NCBI GenBank assembly: GCA_024235615.1
Contig: JACKMB010000002.1
Coordinates: forward strand, 472,321-536,320
Direction: 5' to 3'
DNA length: 64,000 nucleotides
From: Thauera sp.
GTDB lineage: Bacteria > Pseudomonadota > Gammaproteobacteria > Burkholderiales > Rhodocyclaceae
In this document: in pieces, positions 32,235 to 43,222 of the stretch
Layout: each line of letters begins with the position of its first letter
How positions within the stretch are numbered: position 1 is the first letter of the stretch
Position numbers and translations under genes: made by a program
Notes under the pieces: model-generated
Seen by the model: only the letters and a program-made list of their open reading frames with translations
What the model was told of the DNA's origin: nothing
Database searches by the model: none

Positions 32235-33683
32235 ATGGCGAAAGTGAAGTTCTTCGGAGAAGAGTCGATCCCGCTCGAGATGCACAAGGTCCGCATCGTC
32301 CAGAAGCTGAACCTGCCCCCGGTCGAGCGCCGGCTCGAGGCGATCACCGAGGCGGGCAACAACACCTTCCTGCTGCGCAACGCCGACGTGTTCATGGACA
32401 TGCTCACCGACAGCGGCGTCAACGCGATGAGCGACCAGCAGCTGGCGGCGATGATGATCGCCGACGACAGCTACGCGGGCAGCGCCACCTACACCCGGCT
32501 GGAGGATAAGCTGAAGGAGATCTTCGGCATGCCCTTCTTCCTGCCCGCCCACCAGGGCCGCGCGTGCGAGAACATCCTCGCCCAGGTGCTGGTGTCGCCG
32601 GGCTCGGTGGTGCCGATGAACTACCACTTCACCACCACCAAGGCGCACATCACGCTCAACGGCGGCAAGGTCGAGGAACTGGTCGCCGACGTCGGCCTCG
32701 AGGTGGTCAGCGTACATCCCTTCAAGGGCAACATGGACGTCGCCAAGCTGCGCGACGTGATCGGCATCCACGGCGCCGACAAGATCGCCTTCGTGCGCAT
32801 GGAGGCCGGCACCAACCTGATCGGCGGCCAGCCCTTCTCGGTGCAGAACCTCGCCGACATCCGCAGGGTGTGCGACGAGTTCGGGCTGATGCTGGTGATG
32901 GACGCCAGCCTGCTCGCCGACAACCTGCACTTCATCAAGGAGCGCGAGGAGGCCTGCAAGGACCTGAGCATCCGCGAGATCACCCGCCGCATGGCCGACC
33001 TCTGCGACGTCATCTACTTCTCCGCGCGCAAGCTCGGCTGCGCGCGCGGCGGCGGCATGTGCATCCGCAGCGAGGAGCTGTACCGCCGCATGCGTGGCCT
33101 GGTGCCGCTCTACGAGGGCTTCCTGACCTATGGCGGCATGTCGGTGCGCGAGATGGAGGCGCTCACCGTGGGCCTCGAGGAGACCATGGACGAGGAGGTC
33201 ATCAACCAGGGCCCGCAGTTCATCGGCTTCATGGTGGACGAGCTCGTCAAGCGCGGCATCCCGGTGATCACCCCGGCCGGCGGCCTGGGCTGCCACATCA
33301 ACGCGATGCAGTTCGTCGACCACATCCCGCAGGCGCAGTATCCGGCGGGGGCGCTCGCCTCGGCGCTATACATCGCCGGCGGCATCCGCGGCATGGAGCG
33401 CGGCACGCTCTCCGAGCAGCGCGAGCCCGACGGCAGCGAGCTCTTCGCCAACATGGAGCTGGTGCGCCTGGCGATGCCGCGGCGGGTGTTCACGCTGTCG
33501 CAGGTCAAGTACGCGGTGGATCGCCTGGAGTGGCTGTACGCCAACCGCCGCCTGATCGGTGGCCTGGTGTTCACCGAGGAGCCGGAGATCCTGCGCTTCT
33601 TCTACGGTCGCCTGGCGCCGGTGTCCGATTGGCAGAACGAGCTCGTCGCGCAGTTCCGCAAGGACTTCGGCGACAGCCTCTGA
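32235..33683 (+). CDS. Tyrosine phenol-lyase-like / tryptophanase family enzyme
   Basis: This 482-residue PLP enzyme belongs to the beta-eliminating lyase family that cleaves tyrosine or tryptophan to pyruvate, ammonia and phenol or indole. Conserved features are LTDSGVNAMSDQQ, HQGRACEN, NYHFTTTKAH, VRLAMPRRVF (substrate carboxylate Arg) and the PLP Lys in FSARKLG, which is KK in classical enzymes but RK here. In the specificity region it reads IRGMERGTLS; tyrosine phenol-lyase has Met-Glu-Arg there while tryptophanase has Val-Glu-Ile, so phenol production from tyrosine is the better guess. The start is ATG 32235. The neighbourhood gives no pathway clue; phenol degradation genes are absent. 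Confidence 0.75.
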   Translation: MAKVKFFGEESIPLEMHKVRIVQKLNLPPVERRLEAITEAGNNTFLLRNADVFMDMLTDSGVNAMSDQQLAAMMIADDSYAGSATYTRLEDKLKEIFGMPFFLPAHQGRACENILAQVLVSPGSVVPMNYHFTTTKAHITLNGGKVEELVADVGLEVVSVHPFKGNMDVAKLRDVIGIHGADKIAFVRMEAGTNLIGGQPFSVQNLADIRRVCDEFGLMLVMDASLLADNLHFIKEREEACKDLSIREITRRMADLCDVIYFSARKLGCARGGGMCIRSEELYRRMRGLVPLYEGFLTYGGMSVREMEALTVGLEETMDEEVINQGPQFIGFMVDELVKRGIPVITPAGGLGCHINAMQFVDHIPQAQYPAGALASALYIAGGIRGMERGTLSEQREPDGSELFANMELVRLAMPRRVFTLSQVKYAVDRLEWLYANRRLIGGLVFTEEPEILRFFYGRLAPVSDWQNELVAQFRKDFGDSL

Positions 33684-33831
33684 GGCCGGCTGCGCTGCCG
33701 GTGGGCGGGTCGCACCTGCCGGCCGGCAGCGCTCCGCGCCCGCATGCGCGCGGAATGCGCCCGAGCGGGCCTCCCGGCGCCGTGCTGCGGTGCGATAATG
33801 GTCGCTTCACAGCATCCTGGAGTCCTTCGTG

Positions 33832-34335
33832 ATGAAGTCCCTTACGGCATCCCAGCCGACCCGCGGCGCGCTTGCCGCCACGCTGCTCGCGCTCGGCCTC
33901 GCCTTGCCCGGCGCGGCCGCGGCCGAGACCGTGGGCCACGTCGACACCGCCTTCAAGCTCATCGGCCGCAACCACCAGGTGGTGGTCGAGGCCTTCGACG
34001 ACCCCTCGGTGAAGGGCGTGTCCTGCTACGTCTCGCGTGCGCGCACCGGCGGCCTCAAGGGCACCTTCGGCCTCGCCGAGGACACCGCCGACGCGTCGGT
34101 TGCCTGTCGCCAGGTCGGCGACATCTCCTTCTCCGGCCCGCTGCGCGAGCAGGAGGAGGTGTTCTCGCAGAGTGCCTCGATCCTGTTCAAGAAGGTGCGC
34201 ATCGTGCGCATGGTCGACCCCAGGCGCAACACGCTGGTCTATCTCGTCTACAGCGACAAGCTCATCGAGGGCAGCCCGCAGAATAGCGTCACCGCGGTGC
34301 CGGTCCCGGCCTCGCTCCCCATCCCGCTGCGCTGA
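33832..34335 (+). CDS. creA: CreA family periplasmic protein
   Basis: This 167-residue exported protein has a signal peptide (residues ~1-30, ending AAAAE) and the CreA hallmark VGHVDTAFKLIGRNHQVVVEAFDDPSVKGVSCYVSRARTGG. Its function is not known. It lies between the lyase and sstT and has its own likely terminator after it. Confidence 0.93.
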   Translation: MKSLTASQPTRGALAATLLALGLALPGAAAAETVGHVDTAFKLIGRNHQVVVEAFDDPSVKGVSCYVSRARTGGLKGTFGLAEDTADASVACRQVGDISFSGPLREQEEVFSQSASILFKKVRIVRMVDPRRNTLVYLVYSDKLIEGSPQNSVTAVPVPASLPIPLR

Positions 34336-34353
34336 TCCGCTGCATTCTCCGTA

Positions 34354-34400
34354 GCGCCTCCTTCCGCCCCTCGGCGGGAGCGGGCGCGTTTTTTCTTTTC
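34354..34400 (+). terminator. Intrinsic terminator after creA
   Basis: GCGCC...CCGCC pairs with GGCGG...GGGCGC (one mismatch and two G-T pairs) around a CCTC loop, followed by TTTTTT. It ends the creA transcript just before sstT. Confidence 0.8.
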
Positions 34401-34407
34401 TCCCATC

Positions 34408-35634
34408 ATGAACCAGTCCATCGCCAGTCCCGTTTCCCGCTTCTTCTTCCGGACCAGCCTCGTGCTGCAGATCGCCATCGGCCTCGGTTGCGGCATCGCG
34501 CTCGCCCTCGTCGCACCCGAACTCGCGCGCGCCGCCGGCCTGCTCGGTGACGTGTTCATCTCCGCGCTCAAGGCGGTGGCGCCGGTGCTGGTCTTCGTCC
34601 TCGTCGCCTCCGCGGTTGCCAGCCACCGCCAGGGCAGCGAGACCCACGTGCGCCCGATCCTGCTGCTGTACCTGATCGGCACCTTCGGCGCGGCCCTGGT
34701 CGGCGTGCTCGCCAGCTTCGCCTTTCCCACCACGCTGGTGCTGGACGCGCCCCAGGTCGCGGGCACGCCGCCGGGCGGCATCGTCGGGGTGCTGAAGAAC
34801 CTGCTGCTGAACGCGGTCTCGAATCCGGTGCGCGCGCTCATGGAGGCCAACTTCATCGGCATCCTGGCGTGGGCGATCGCGCTTGGCGCCGCGCTGCGTC
34901 ACGCCGGCGCCGGCACGCGGGCGGCGGTGGCCGACCTCGCCGAGGCGGTGTCGAAGATCGTGCGCGTGGTCATCCGCTTCGCCCCCTTCGGCATCTTCGG
35001 GCTCGTCGGCGCCACGCTCACCGAGTCCGGCCTGGGCGCGCTGCTCGGCTACGGCCGACTGCTGCTGGTGATCGTGGGCAGCATGCTCTTCGTCGCCTTC
35101 GTCATGAACCCGCTGCTGGTGTTCTGGAAGATTCGCCGCAATCCGTTCCCGCTGGTGTTCACCTGCCTGCGCGAGAGCGCCGTGACCGCCTTCTTCACGC
35201 GCAGCTCGGCGGCCAACATCCCGGTCAACCTCGAGCTCTGCCGCCGCCTCGAACTGCACGAGGACACCTACTCGATCTCGATCCCGCTCGGCGCCACGAT
35301 CAACATGGCCGGCGCGGCGATCACGATCGCGGTGATGAGCCTCGCCGCCGCGCACACGGTGGGGATCGCGGTGGACCTGCCCACCGCGCTGCTGCTGTCC
35401 GTGGTGTCGGCGCTCGGCGCCTGCGGCGCGTCCGGTGTCGCGGGCGGCTCGCTGCTGCTGATCCCGATGGCCTGCAACCTGTTCGGCATCCCCACCGACG
35501 TCGCCATGCAGGTGGTGGCGATCGGCTTCATCATCGGCGTCGTGCAGGACTCGGTGGAGACCGCGCTCAACTCCTCGACCGACGTGCTGTTCACCGCCGC
35601 GGCCTGCCAGGCCGTGGCCCCGTCCGCGGCCTGA
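34408..35634 (+). CDS. sstT: Sodium/serine-threonine symporter SstT
   Basis: This 408-residue transporter of the glutamate/dicarboxylate:sodium family takes up serine and threonine. It shows [15 protein letters not shown], the re-entrant loop [18 protein letters not shown] and the substrate region [18 protein letters not shown], typical of SstT. Eight membrane segments and two hairpins can be placed. The gene probably has its own promoter because a terminator lies upstream and Fnr-type sites follow it. Confidence 0.94.
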   Translation: MNQSIASPVSRFFFRTSLVLQIAIGLGCGIALALVAPELARAAGLLGDVFISALKAVAPVLVFVLVASAVASHRQGSETHVRPILLLYLIGTFGAALVGVLASFAFPTTLVLDAPQVAGTPPGGIVGVLKNLLLNAVSNPVRALMEANFIGILAWAIALGAALRHAGAGTRAAVADLAEAVSKIVRVVIRFAPFGIFGLVGATLTESGLGALLGYGRLLLVIVGSMLFVAFVMNPLLVFWKIRRNPFPLVFTCLRESAVTAFFTRSSAANIPVNLELCRRLELHEDTYSISIPLGATINMAGAAITIAVMSLAAAHTVGIAVDLPTALLLSVVSALGACGASGVAGGSLLLIPMACNLFGIPTDVAMQVVAIGFIIGVVQDSVETALNSSTDVLFTAAACQAVAPSAA

Positions 35635-35663
35635 TCCGGAGCCTCGAGTCGCCCGGTGTCGGC

Positions 35664-35689
35664 GGATGCTTGATTGCAATCAAGCATCC
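35664..35689. promoter_or_regulatory. Perfect Fnr/Dnr box in a 26-bp palindrome upstream of nirS
   Basis: TTGATTGCAATCAA at 35670-35683 is a full match to the TTGAT-N4-ATCAA Fnr/Dnr/Crp-family site. It extends to a 26-bp perfect palindrome with outer arms GGATGC and GCATCC. Its centre is about 130 bp upstream of the nirS start, so it may act as an upstream or second-site operator. Confidence 0.85.
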
Positions 35690-35730
35690 GCTGTGCGAAT
35701 TGCATTCAAAAACAGGCACATGGCATCAGG

Positions 35731-37528
<1,798 letters not shown>

Positions 37529-37534
37529 CGCGAC

Positions 37535-37570
37535 CCGTGCTCGGGCGGCCTCTTGCCGCCTCGAGCACGG
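37535..37570 (+). terminator. Long hairpin after nirS
   Basis: CCGTGCTCG and GCGGC pair with GCCGC and CGAGCACGG around CTCTT, with one bulge. No T-run follows, so it may stabilise the nirS mRNA end or attenuate read-through into the regulator gene. Confidence 0.5.
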
Positions 37571-37600
37571 CCGGTGGCGGTGGGCGCGAGGTCGAATCGA

Positions 37601-39079
37601 TTGACGGAGCCACACGGCAGACGCCGCTCGGCGCAGCGCGACTTCCTGTCGCGCTGCGCGCTTTTTTCCAGCCTGCGCGCGGAGCAGCTCGACGAGCTCG
37701 CCGCGAGCGGGCGCATTCTCGAGCTCCCGGCGCATGCGGTGCTGCATCGTCCGGGCGAGCCGCTGCGCCAGGCCTTCGTGCTGTGCAGCGGCAGCGTGCT
37801 GCGCTACCGCCTGCTTGCCGGCGAGGTGCGCAAGGTGATCGAGCTGGTGCACCGGCCGCAGCTGCTGGCGCCGGGCGAGGTGTTCGGCGCGCGGGAGCAC
37901 GAGTCGGTGTGTGAGGTCGTCGCACCGGCGATCGTCACCGTGCTCGATGTTCGAGTGCTGCGCCGCATGGTGCGCGAGGACCTCGGCTTCAGCGGCCGCG
38001 TCGTCGAGGCGCTCGCGCACAGCCTGCATGCGGTCGAGTTCGACGTCGCCGGCCATCACGCCGGGCTCACCGGCGCGCAGCGCATCCTCGACTACCTCGT
38101 CGAGCTCGCCGGGGGCGAGCTGCCGCTGGCCGGCGAGACCACGGTCGAACTCGGCGCCAAGAAGAAGATCGTCGCCGAGCGCACCGGCATGACCCCGGAG
38201 GCGTTCTCGCGCAGCCTGCGCGAGCTCGCCGACAAGGGGCTGATCGTCGTCGAGCGCAACCGCATCCACATCCAGAACGCGGCCTTGCTCGACACCAACG
38301 CCGGGGCGGCAAGCGAGCCGCGCCGGCTGAGCTTCGCGCGCAAGCTGCGCGGGCGCGAGGACGGCGAGCTGTCGCCGGGCGAGCGCATCAATCTGGCCGG
38401 CCGCCTGCGGGTGCTGAGCCAGCGCCTGGCGATCGCGTGGGCGCTGGCTGCGCACGGCATCGGCGCCACGGATGCGCGCGCACAGCTGCGCCAGCTCAGC
38501 GCCGAGTTCGAGCGCGCGCTCGCGCGCCTGCAGGCCATCCGCATGGGCGCCGAGCCTGCCGCCCTGCTCGCGGCGGTCGGCCGTGCCTGGGTGCCATATC
38601 GCGCGGCGCTGTCCGCCGAGGAGTCCGAGGCGGCGCGGACGCTGGAGACGAGCGAGGACTTCCTCGCCGCCGCGGATGCGCTCACCGCCTACGCCGAGCG
38701 CATGGGCGGGCTGCAGTCGGCGCACCACGTCAATGTCGCCGGCCGCAACCGCATGCTGTCGCAGCGCATCGTCAAGCTCTTCCTCTTCGCGGATCTCGCC
38801 ACCGGCTGCGACATCGCCGCGCTGATCGAGCGCTCGGCTGCGGAGTTCGAGGCCAACCTCGCCGAGCTCCTGCGCGACGGTCGAGCGCTACCCGAGGTCG
38901 TCGCCCAGCTCGACGAGGTGGCGAAGCAGTGGCGGCGCCTGCTCGGCGCGCTGGCGCCGAGCGTGGACCGGCCACGCCGCAGCCAGCAGGCACGCCTGGT
39001 GACGGCCGAGGGCAAGCGCCTGTTGCGCTGCGTCGATACCGTGGTGAAGCTCTACGAGCGCCTCACGCGCGAGCCCTGA
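37601..39079 (+). CDS. Crp/Fnr-type regulator fused to two NarX/PilJ-type sensor modules
   Basis: This ~492-residue protein joins a Crp/Fnr transcription factor to sensor domains. Residues ~12-155 are the beta-roll sensor fold (SRCALFSSLRAEQLDEL start); ~160-225 are a winged helix-turn-helix (AERTGMTPEAFSRSLREL). Then two repeats of a four-helix ligand-binding module follow: INLAGRLRVLSQR (263-275) and VNVAGRNRMLSQR (377-389). These are the P-box-like signature of NarX/NarQ/PilJ N-terminal domains that bind nitrate or nitrite. No membrane segment is present, so it should sense inside the cytoplasm. There is no FNR cysteine cluster. The start is uncertain; TTG 37601 is chosen for its GAGGT; the frame is open from 37553, which lies in a hairpin loop. 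It directly follows nirS. Confidence 0.82.
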   Translation: MTEPHGRRRSAQRDFLSRCALFSSLRAEQLDELAASGRILELPAHAVLHRPGEPLRQAFVLCSGSVLRYRLLAGEVRKVIELVHRPQLLAPGEVFGAREHESVCEVVAPAIVTVLDVRVLRRMVREDLGFSGRVVEALAHSLHAVEFDVAGHHAGLTGAQRILDYLVELAGGELPLAGETTVELGAKKKIVAERTGMTPEAFSRSLRELADKGLIVVERNRIHIQNAALLDTNAGAASEPRRLSFARKLRGREDGELSPGERINLAGRLRVLSQRLAIAWALAAHGIGATDARAQLRQLSAEFERALARLQAIRMGAEPAALLAAVGRAWVPYRAALSAEESEAARTLETSEDFLAAADALTAYAERMGGLQSAHHVNVAGRNRMLSQRIVKLFLFADLATGCDIAALIERSAAEFEANLAELLRDGRALPEVVAQLDEVAKQWRRLLGALAPSVDRPRRSQQARLVTAEGKRLLRCVDTVVKLYERLTREP

Positions 39080-39140
39080 ACGCGGCTCGCAGGCACGGCG
39101 CTGCGCGTGCAGCGGCGGCGCGGACCGGGCTGCCCCGTCC

Positions 39141-39695
39141 TCAGCCGCCGTCCGGCTGCGACAGCCGGCGCGCGAGCTCCTCGATCTCCGCCGGCAGGCC
39201 CGCAGCGGCGCGGGGCGCTGCCGCGGCGAGCGTCTCGACCAGGCGCGCCACCACGGTCTCGTGCGGCAGGCTGACGCCGTAGTGCAGGGCCAAGCCGGCG
39301 CGGAACAGCGCCAGGGTGGGGAAGTTCTCCACGTCGAGGTCGCCGACGAGCTCGGCATCGTCCTCCACGTCCGCCCAGGCGAAGACGATGTCGCGCCGTG
39401 CCTCGGCGAGGCGCTCGAGCGTGGAGTGGAATTCGCGGCAGGTGCCGCACCACTGCGCACACAGCGCGAGCACCACGAGGGGAGCGCCGCCGGCAGGCTG
39501 GGCGGCGAGCTGGCTTACCGGCACGACCCGGGTGGTTGCCGCGGACACGGCCGGCTGCGCAGGCGCGGGAGGAGCGGGCATGGCGCCGCAGGGCGTGGGC
39601 CCGGAGGGTGCGGACGAGGCGCGCCCGGATGCGGTGGCCGGGGAGGCGGGGGGCGTGGATGCTGCGGGTGCGGAGGGGACGGGCGTGGGGTTCAT
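39141..39695 (-). CDS. Thioredoxin-fold protein with Pro/Ala-rich N-terminus
   Basis: This 184-residue protein has a Pro/Ala/Ser-rich N-terminal third (about 55 residues, low complexity) and a thioredoxin fold with the redox motif WCGTC in ALCAQWCGTCREFH and the cis-Pro region NFPTLALFRAG. It is likely a thiol-disulfide oxidoreductase or a scavenger; no signal peptide is seen, so it is probably cytoplasmic. It is convergent with the Crp-PilJ gene and is followed by a small hypothetical. Confidence 0.8.
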   Translation of the reverse strand: MNPTPVPSAPAASTPPASPATASGRASSAPSGPTPCGAMPAPPAPAQPAVSAATTRVVPVSQLAAQPAGGAPLVVLALCAQWCGTCREFHSTLERLAEARRDIVFAWADVEDDAELVGDLDVENFPTLALFRAGLALHYGVSLPHETVVARLVETLAAAAPRAAAGLPAEIEELARRLSQPDGG

Positions 39696-39728
39696 GGCTC
39701 GGGTTGGACGCCCGTCCGGGCAAGGGGC

Positions 39729-39998
39729 TCAGGCCGGGCAGACTTCCGTCATGCTGCACTTGGCGATGCCGAACTCGGTCTCGACCAGCAGCGGGTAAGA
39801 GGCGCCGCCGAAGCGGCCGGAGCTGGCGATGTTATAGCCGATCACGCTGCCGCACACGCGACCGATGCGGACGCGGCGGCCGATGCGGAATCCGGCGTCG
39901 ATCGCGCGATGGATCGACCCTCCGACCGGATCGCGGCGTTGGCGGGCGCGCGACTCGGGGCACGTTCCTTCGACGACGACGAGCGAGCGGGTGTTCAT
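39729..39998 (-). CDS. Hypothetical protein
   Basis: This 89-residue protein begins MNTRSLVVVEGTCPESRARQRRD and has four cysteines (residues ~13, ~49, ~81 and ~87), one of them in the terminal KCSMTEVCPA. No signal peptide or membrane segment is seen. A neutral-to-basic middle (IDAGFRIGRRVRIGRVCGSVIGYN) suggests a small beta-rich protein. Codon use matches the genome. It lies 33 bp upstream of the thioredoxin-like gene and may be co-transcribed with it. I do not recognise the family. Confidence 0.55.
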   Translation of the reverse strand: MNTRSLVVVEGTCPESRARQRRDPVGGSIHRAIDAGFRIGRRVRIGRVCGSVIGYNIASSGRFGGASYPLLVETEFGIAKCSMTEVCPA

Positions 39999-40133
39999 GG
40001 CGACCTCTGTGCTGGGGAGCGGAAACGATAGTCCTATCCCTCTTCACGGTCAGCCTAGGGCTTTCCACAGCCGCTGCCTGCAGGAAAGTGCGCACCCCGT
40101 GACCAGGGTCACGCGCGCATGCCGGCGTGCAGG

Positions 40134-42092
40134 TCAGTTTCGCGACACACTGCGCGGCACGAAGCTCACCTTGTGCGCCACCACCGTGTCGCGCATCCTG
40201 GCGACATGCGGACGCAGCGCGCCGATCACGTGCATCTCGCAGCGCTTGCAGTCGAACTTCAGCGTCAGCGTCTCGTCGCCATTGACCAGCTGCATCGGGT
40301 CGGGGCGGATGCCTTTCACTTCCTTCGGGCACAGGTTGAAGCTGTAGCGCAGGCAGTGCTTGGTGATCATCAGCGAGACGTCGTCGCGCTCCTCGTTTGC
40401 CTCGTAGGCGGCGTCGATGAGCTTGACGCCATGCCTGGCGTAGAAGGCGCGCGCCTGGTCGTTCGAGACGTTGGCGAGGTAGCTCAGCGCGTCCTGCGGG
40501 TAGGGCACCGGCGGCTCGACGGCTGCCGCGCGCGGCGGACGGGCGTGGGCCTTCAGCCGTGCGGCCTCCAGTTGCTCCACCGCCTCGCGGCGCAGGGCGT
40601 TGAGCTGGCTCGCGGGCAGGAAGGGCGCGGCGGGCAGGTCGAGCTCGATCTCGCCCGTGGTGAAGATCGTGTTGCCGAACTTGCCGAGGTGCTCGCGCAG
40701 GGTGGCGAGCGCGCGCTCGGCGTTCTGCGCCGGCTCGAAGGCGGCGGCGAGGGTGGCGGTGGCGGCGACGCCGTCCTCGTCGGTCAGCGTCAGCGCGAAG
40801 CCGTCGGTCGTGGTGGCGAAGCGTGCATCGACGCGGATGCGGCGCTCGGCGGATTTCTTCTCCAGCGCGCGCTCGAACTCGTGGTCGTGGTTGCGGAACA
40901 GCGAGGTGCCCGGCACGAGGTCGGGCGGCAGCGGCTCGGACGGGAAGATGCGGTCGATGCCTTCGCCGCCGCCGTTCGGCTCGGAGCGGTTCACCCGCAG
41001 GCCGGTGAGCTCGCCCTTGGGGTCGTACCAGCTCAAGCCGTCGGCGTTGTGGATCGGCGCCACGCGCTCGACGTCGAAGAACTTGCGCCCCTTGGTGTCG
41101 ATCTTCTTTACCCGGCCGATCGGCTCGCCGACGAACTTGGGCGACTCGAAGGCCTCGATGCCGTGGCGGCGGTCGTTGGTGAAGTAGTCGGTGTAGCCGC
41201 GGTTGAAGGTCTTGTCGGCCTGCGGGGTGAAGAAGAAGGTGGTGCGCCCGCTGGAGGCGCGGCGCCAGGCGGGGCCGTCGGCGTCCGGGTGCGCGAGGAT
41301 GTCGTCGAGCAGGCTGCGGTAGTGGGCAGTGATGTTCTTGACGTAGGAGAGGTCCTTGTAGCGACCCTCGATCTTGAACGAGCTCACGCCCGCGGCGGCC
41401 AGTGCGCGCAGGTTGGCGCTCTGGTTGTTGTCCTTCATCGACAGCATGTGCTGGTTGCTGGCGACGGTGTTGCCGTCCTTGTCCTTGAGGTCGTAGGGCA
41501 GGCGGCAGGCCTGCGAGCATTCGCCGCGGTTGGCGCTGCGCCCGGTGTGGGCGTGGCTGATGTAGCACTGGCCGGAGAAGGCCACGCACAGCGCGCCGTG
41601 CACGAAGTATTCGAGCTGGCAGGTGGTCGCCGCGGCGATCTTCCTCACCTCGGCGAGCGACAGCTCGCGCGCGAGCACGATCTGCGAGAAGCCCACGTCC
41701 TGCAGGAAGCGCGCCTTGCTGGCGTCGCGGATGTCGGTCTGGGTGCTGGCGTGGAGCTGGATCGGCGGCAGGTCGAGCTCGAGCAGGCCCATGTCCTGCA
41801 CGATCAGGGCGTCGACGCCGGCGTCAAAGAGTTGCCAGATCAGCTTGCGCGCCGGCTCGAGCTCGTCATCGAACAGGATGGTGTTGGTGGCGACGAAGAT
41901 CTGCGCGTGGTAACGGTGGGCGTGCTGCACCAGGCGGGCGATGTCCTCGACCGAGTTGTCCGCTGACGAGCGTGCGCCGAAGGCCGGGCCGCCGATGTAG
42001 ACCGCGTCCGCGCCGTGGTTGATGGCTTCGATGCCGAAGTCGGCGGTCTTGGCCGGGGCGAGGAGTTCGAGGGTGTGGCGGTCGGTGCTCAT
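40134..42092 (-). CDS. rlhA: U32 peptidase-like 23S rRNA hydroxylation protein (RlhA/YdcP type)
   Basis: This 652-residue U32-family protein matches the long YdcP/RlhA form that makes 5-hydroxycytidine in 23S rRNA, using iron-sulfur chemistry. It starts LELLAPAKTADFGIEAINHGADAVYIGGP, has the U32 signature EYFVHGALCVAFSGQCYIS with RGECSQACRLPY, and ends with a C-terminal extension carrying Cys pairs (NLCPKEVKG, CKRCEMHV). The start at 42092 (MSTDRHTLEL) is chosen over 42143. Function is known for E. coli RlhA; the specific assignment here is by length and domain layout. Confidence 0.85.
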   Translation of the reverse strand: MSTDRHTLELLAPAKTADFGIEAINHGADAVYIGGPAFGARSSADNSVEDIARLVQHAHRYHAQIFVATNTILFDDELEPARKLIWQLFDAGVDALIVQDMGLLELDLPPIQLHASTQTDIRDASKARFLQDVGFSQIVLARELSLAEVRKIAAATTCQLEYFVHGALCVAFSGQCYISHAHTGRSANRGECSQACRLPYDLKDKDGNTVASNQHMLSMKDNNQSANLRALAAAGVSSFKIEGRYKDLSYVKNITAHYRSLLDDILAHPDADGPAWRRASSGRTTFFFTPQADKTFNRGYTDYFTNDRRHGIEAFESPKFVGEPIGRVKKIDTKGRKFFDVERVAPIHNADGLSWYDPKGELTGLRVNRSEPNGGGEGIDRIFPSEPLPPDLVPGTSLFRNHDHEFERALEKKSAERRIRVDARFATTTDGFALTLTDEDGVAATATLAAAFEPAQNAERALATLREHLGKFGNTIFTTGEIELDLPAAPFLPASQLNALRREAVEQLEAARLKAHARPPRAAAVEPPVPYPQDALSYLANVSNDQARAFYARHGVKLIDAAYEANEERDDVSLMITKHCLRYSFNLCPKEVKGIRPDPMQLVNGDETLTLKFDCKRCEMHVIGALRPHVARMRDTVVAHKVSFVPRSVSRN

Positions 42093-42232
42093 CGGCGTAT
42101 GGAGTGCGCAAGCGTTTGATTGGTAAGGGCGCGATGATAGCAAGCCGCGCCCCGGCAGGTGTGCCTGTGGGAAAAAAGCGCGCGCCGCCGGAGCGTGCGA
42201 AGGCTCGATCCGTTGCTCGGCGCCCCGGCAGC

Positions 42233-43111
42233 CTATCCTCGCGCCTGCGCCACCTCGAGTTGGCGTGCCAGCTCGGCCGCGAAGTTCGCCGCTGCGTCCG
42301 GCGTGGCGCCGAGGAAGAGTTCGGGCTCGATCGCCTCCAGCTCCATCAGCACGGGCCGGCCCTCATGGCTCACAAGGTCGACCCGGGCATAGCTTGTCGC
42401 CGCGGGCGCATGCTGGAGCACGGCCTCGGCCAGCGTGCGTTCGGCCATGGTCGGCGTGTGCGCATGCACCGTACCGCCATACATGTCCTGCACACGGTAG
42501 TCCCCCGCTGCAGGGCGCTTGCAGATGGCATGCGAAAAGACCCCGCCGAAGTAGATCAGCGACATCTCTCCCGCCTCTGCGATGCTGCGCACGAAGGGCT
42601 GGACCATGACGTCGCCCTCGGCGACCAGGCTCTCCAGATGTGCCAGGCAGGCAGGGTCGTCGGCTCGGGCGCGCAGGGCGCCGATGGCACCGATCGACAC
42701 CGCGGGCTTGACCACCACCTCGTCCCAGCCCGGCGCGGCCAGTCGCGCACCTGGGGCGGCGGCGGCGCGTTCGATCCACAGCGTGGGCACGGTCGCGACG
42801 CCGTCGGCCGCGAGTTCGCGCAGGTAACCCTTGTGGCTGTTCCAGGCGATCACCGTCACCGGGTTGACGAGCTGGGTGAGCGCGCTGGTGCGCTCGGCCC
42901 AGGCCAGGAAAGCATCGAGGTGGCGGAAGTAGTCCCAGGGCGTGCGCACCACCACCAAGGGGTAGGCGGCCCAGTCCTGCTCGCTGCTCCAGGGCAGTAC
43001 GTCGGCCACGATGCCGCGCCGCGCGAGGGCTGCCACGAGCAAGTGAGTTTCGGGGTCCGGCTTGGCCATCACGGCGCCGGTGATGAGGGCCATGCGGGGA
43101 AGGTTTGGCAT
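42233..43111 (-). CDS. ATP-grasp domain protein (RimK/DcsG-like)
   Basis: This ~292-residue protein has an ATP-grasp layout: an N-terminal strand ALITGAVMAKPDPETHLLVAAL, a nucleotide region VVVKPAVSIGAIGALRA, and metal-binding acid ladder ARVDLVSHEGRPVLMELEAIEPELF. It resembles the glutathione-synthetase-like family with members such as DcsG; the substrate is not known. The start may be 43111 (MPNLPRM) or 43093 (MALITG); neither has a strong ribosome site. It is one direction with vanZ, 111 bp upstream, but no partner gene indicates a pathway. Confidence 0.75.
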   Translation of the reverse strand: MPNLPRMALITGAVMAKPDPETHLLVAALARRGIVADVLPWSSEQDWAAYPLVVVRTPWDYFRHLDAFLAWAERTSALTQLVNPVTVIAWNSHKGYLRELAADGVATVPTLWIERAAAAPGARLAAPGWDEVVVKPAVSIGAIGALRARADDPACLAHLESLVAEGDVMVQPFVRSIAEAGEMSLIYFGGVFSHAICKRPAAGDYRVQDMYGGTVHAHTPTMAERTLAEAVLQHAPAATSYARVDLVSHEGRPVLMELEAIEPELFLGATPDAAANFAAELARQLEVAQARG

Positions 43112-43222
43112 AAGGGGGCTGGGCTGTCGGGGGGCTGGGCGGTTCGGGAGGTGGCGAGCGCGCACAGGGGCCCGCATGTGGGTACCGAGTCTATCGGAGC
43201 GAGGCGTGGAGCGATAAGGGTG

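Noticed and set aside
42233-43111. ATP-grasp gene as a D-cycloserine or antibiotic synthesis gene
   Set aside because: Only the fold resembles DcsG; none of the other pathway genes is nearby.
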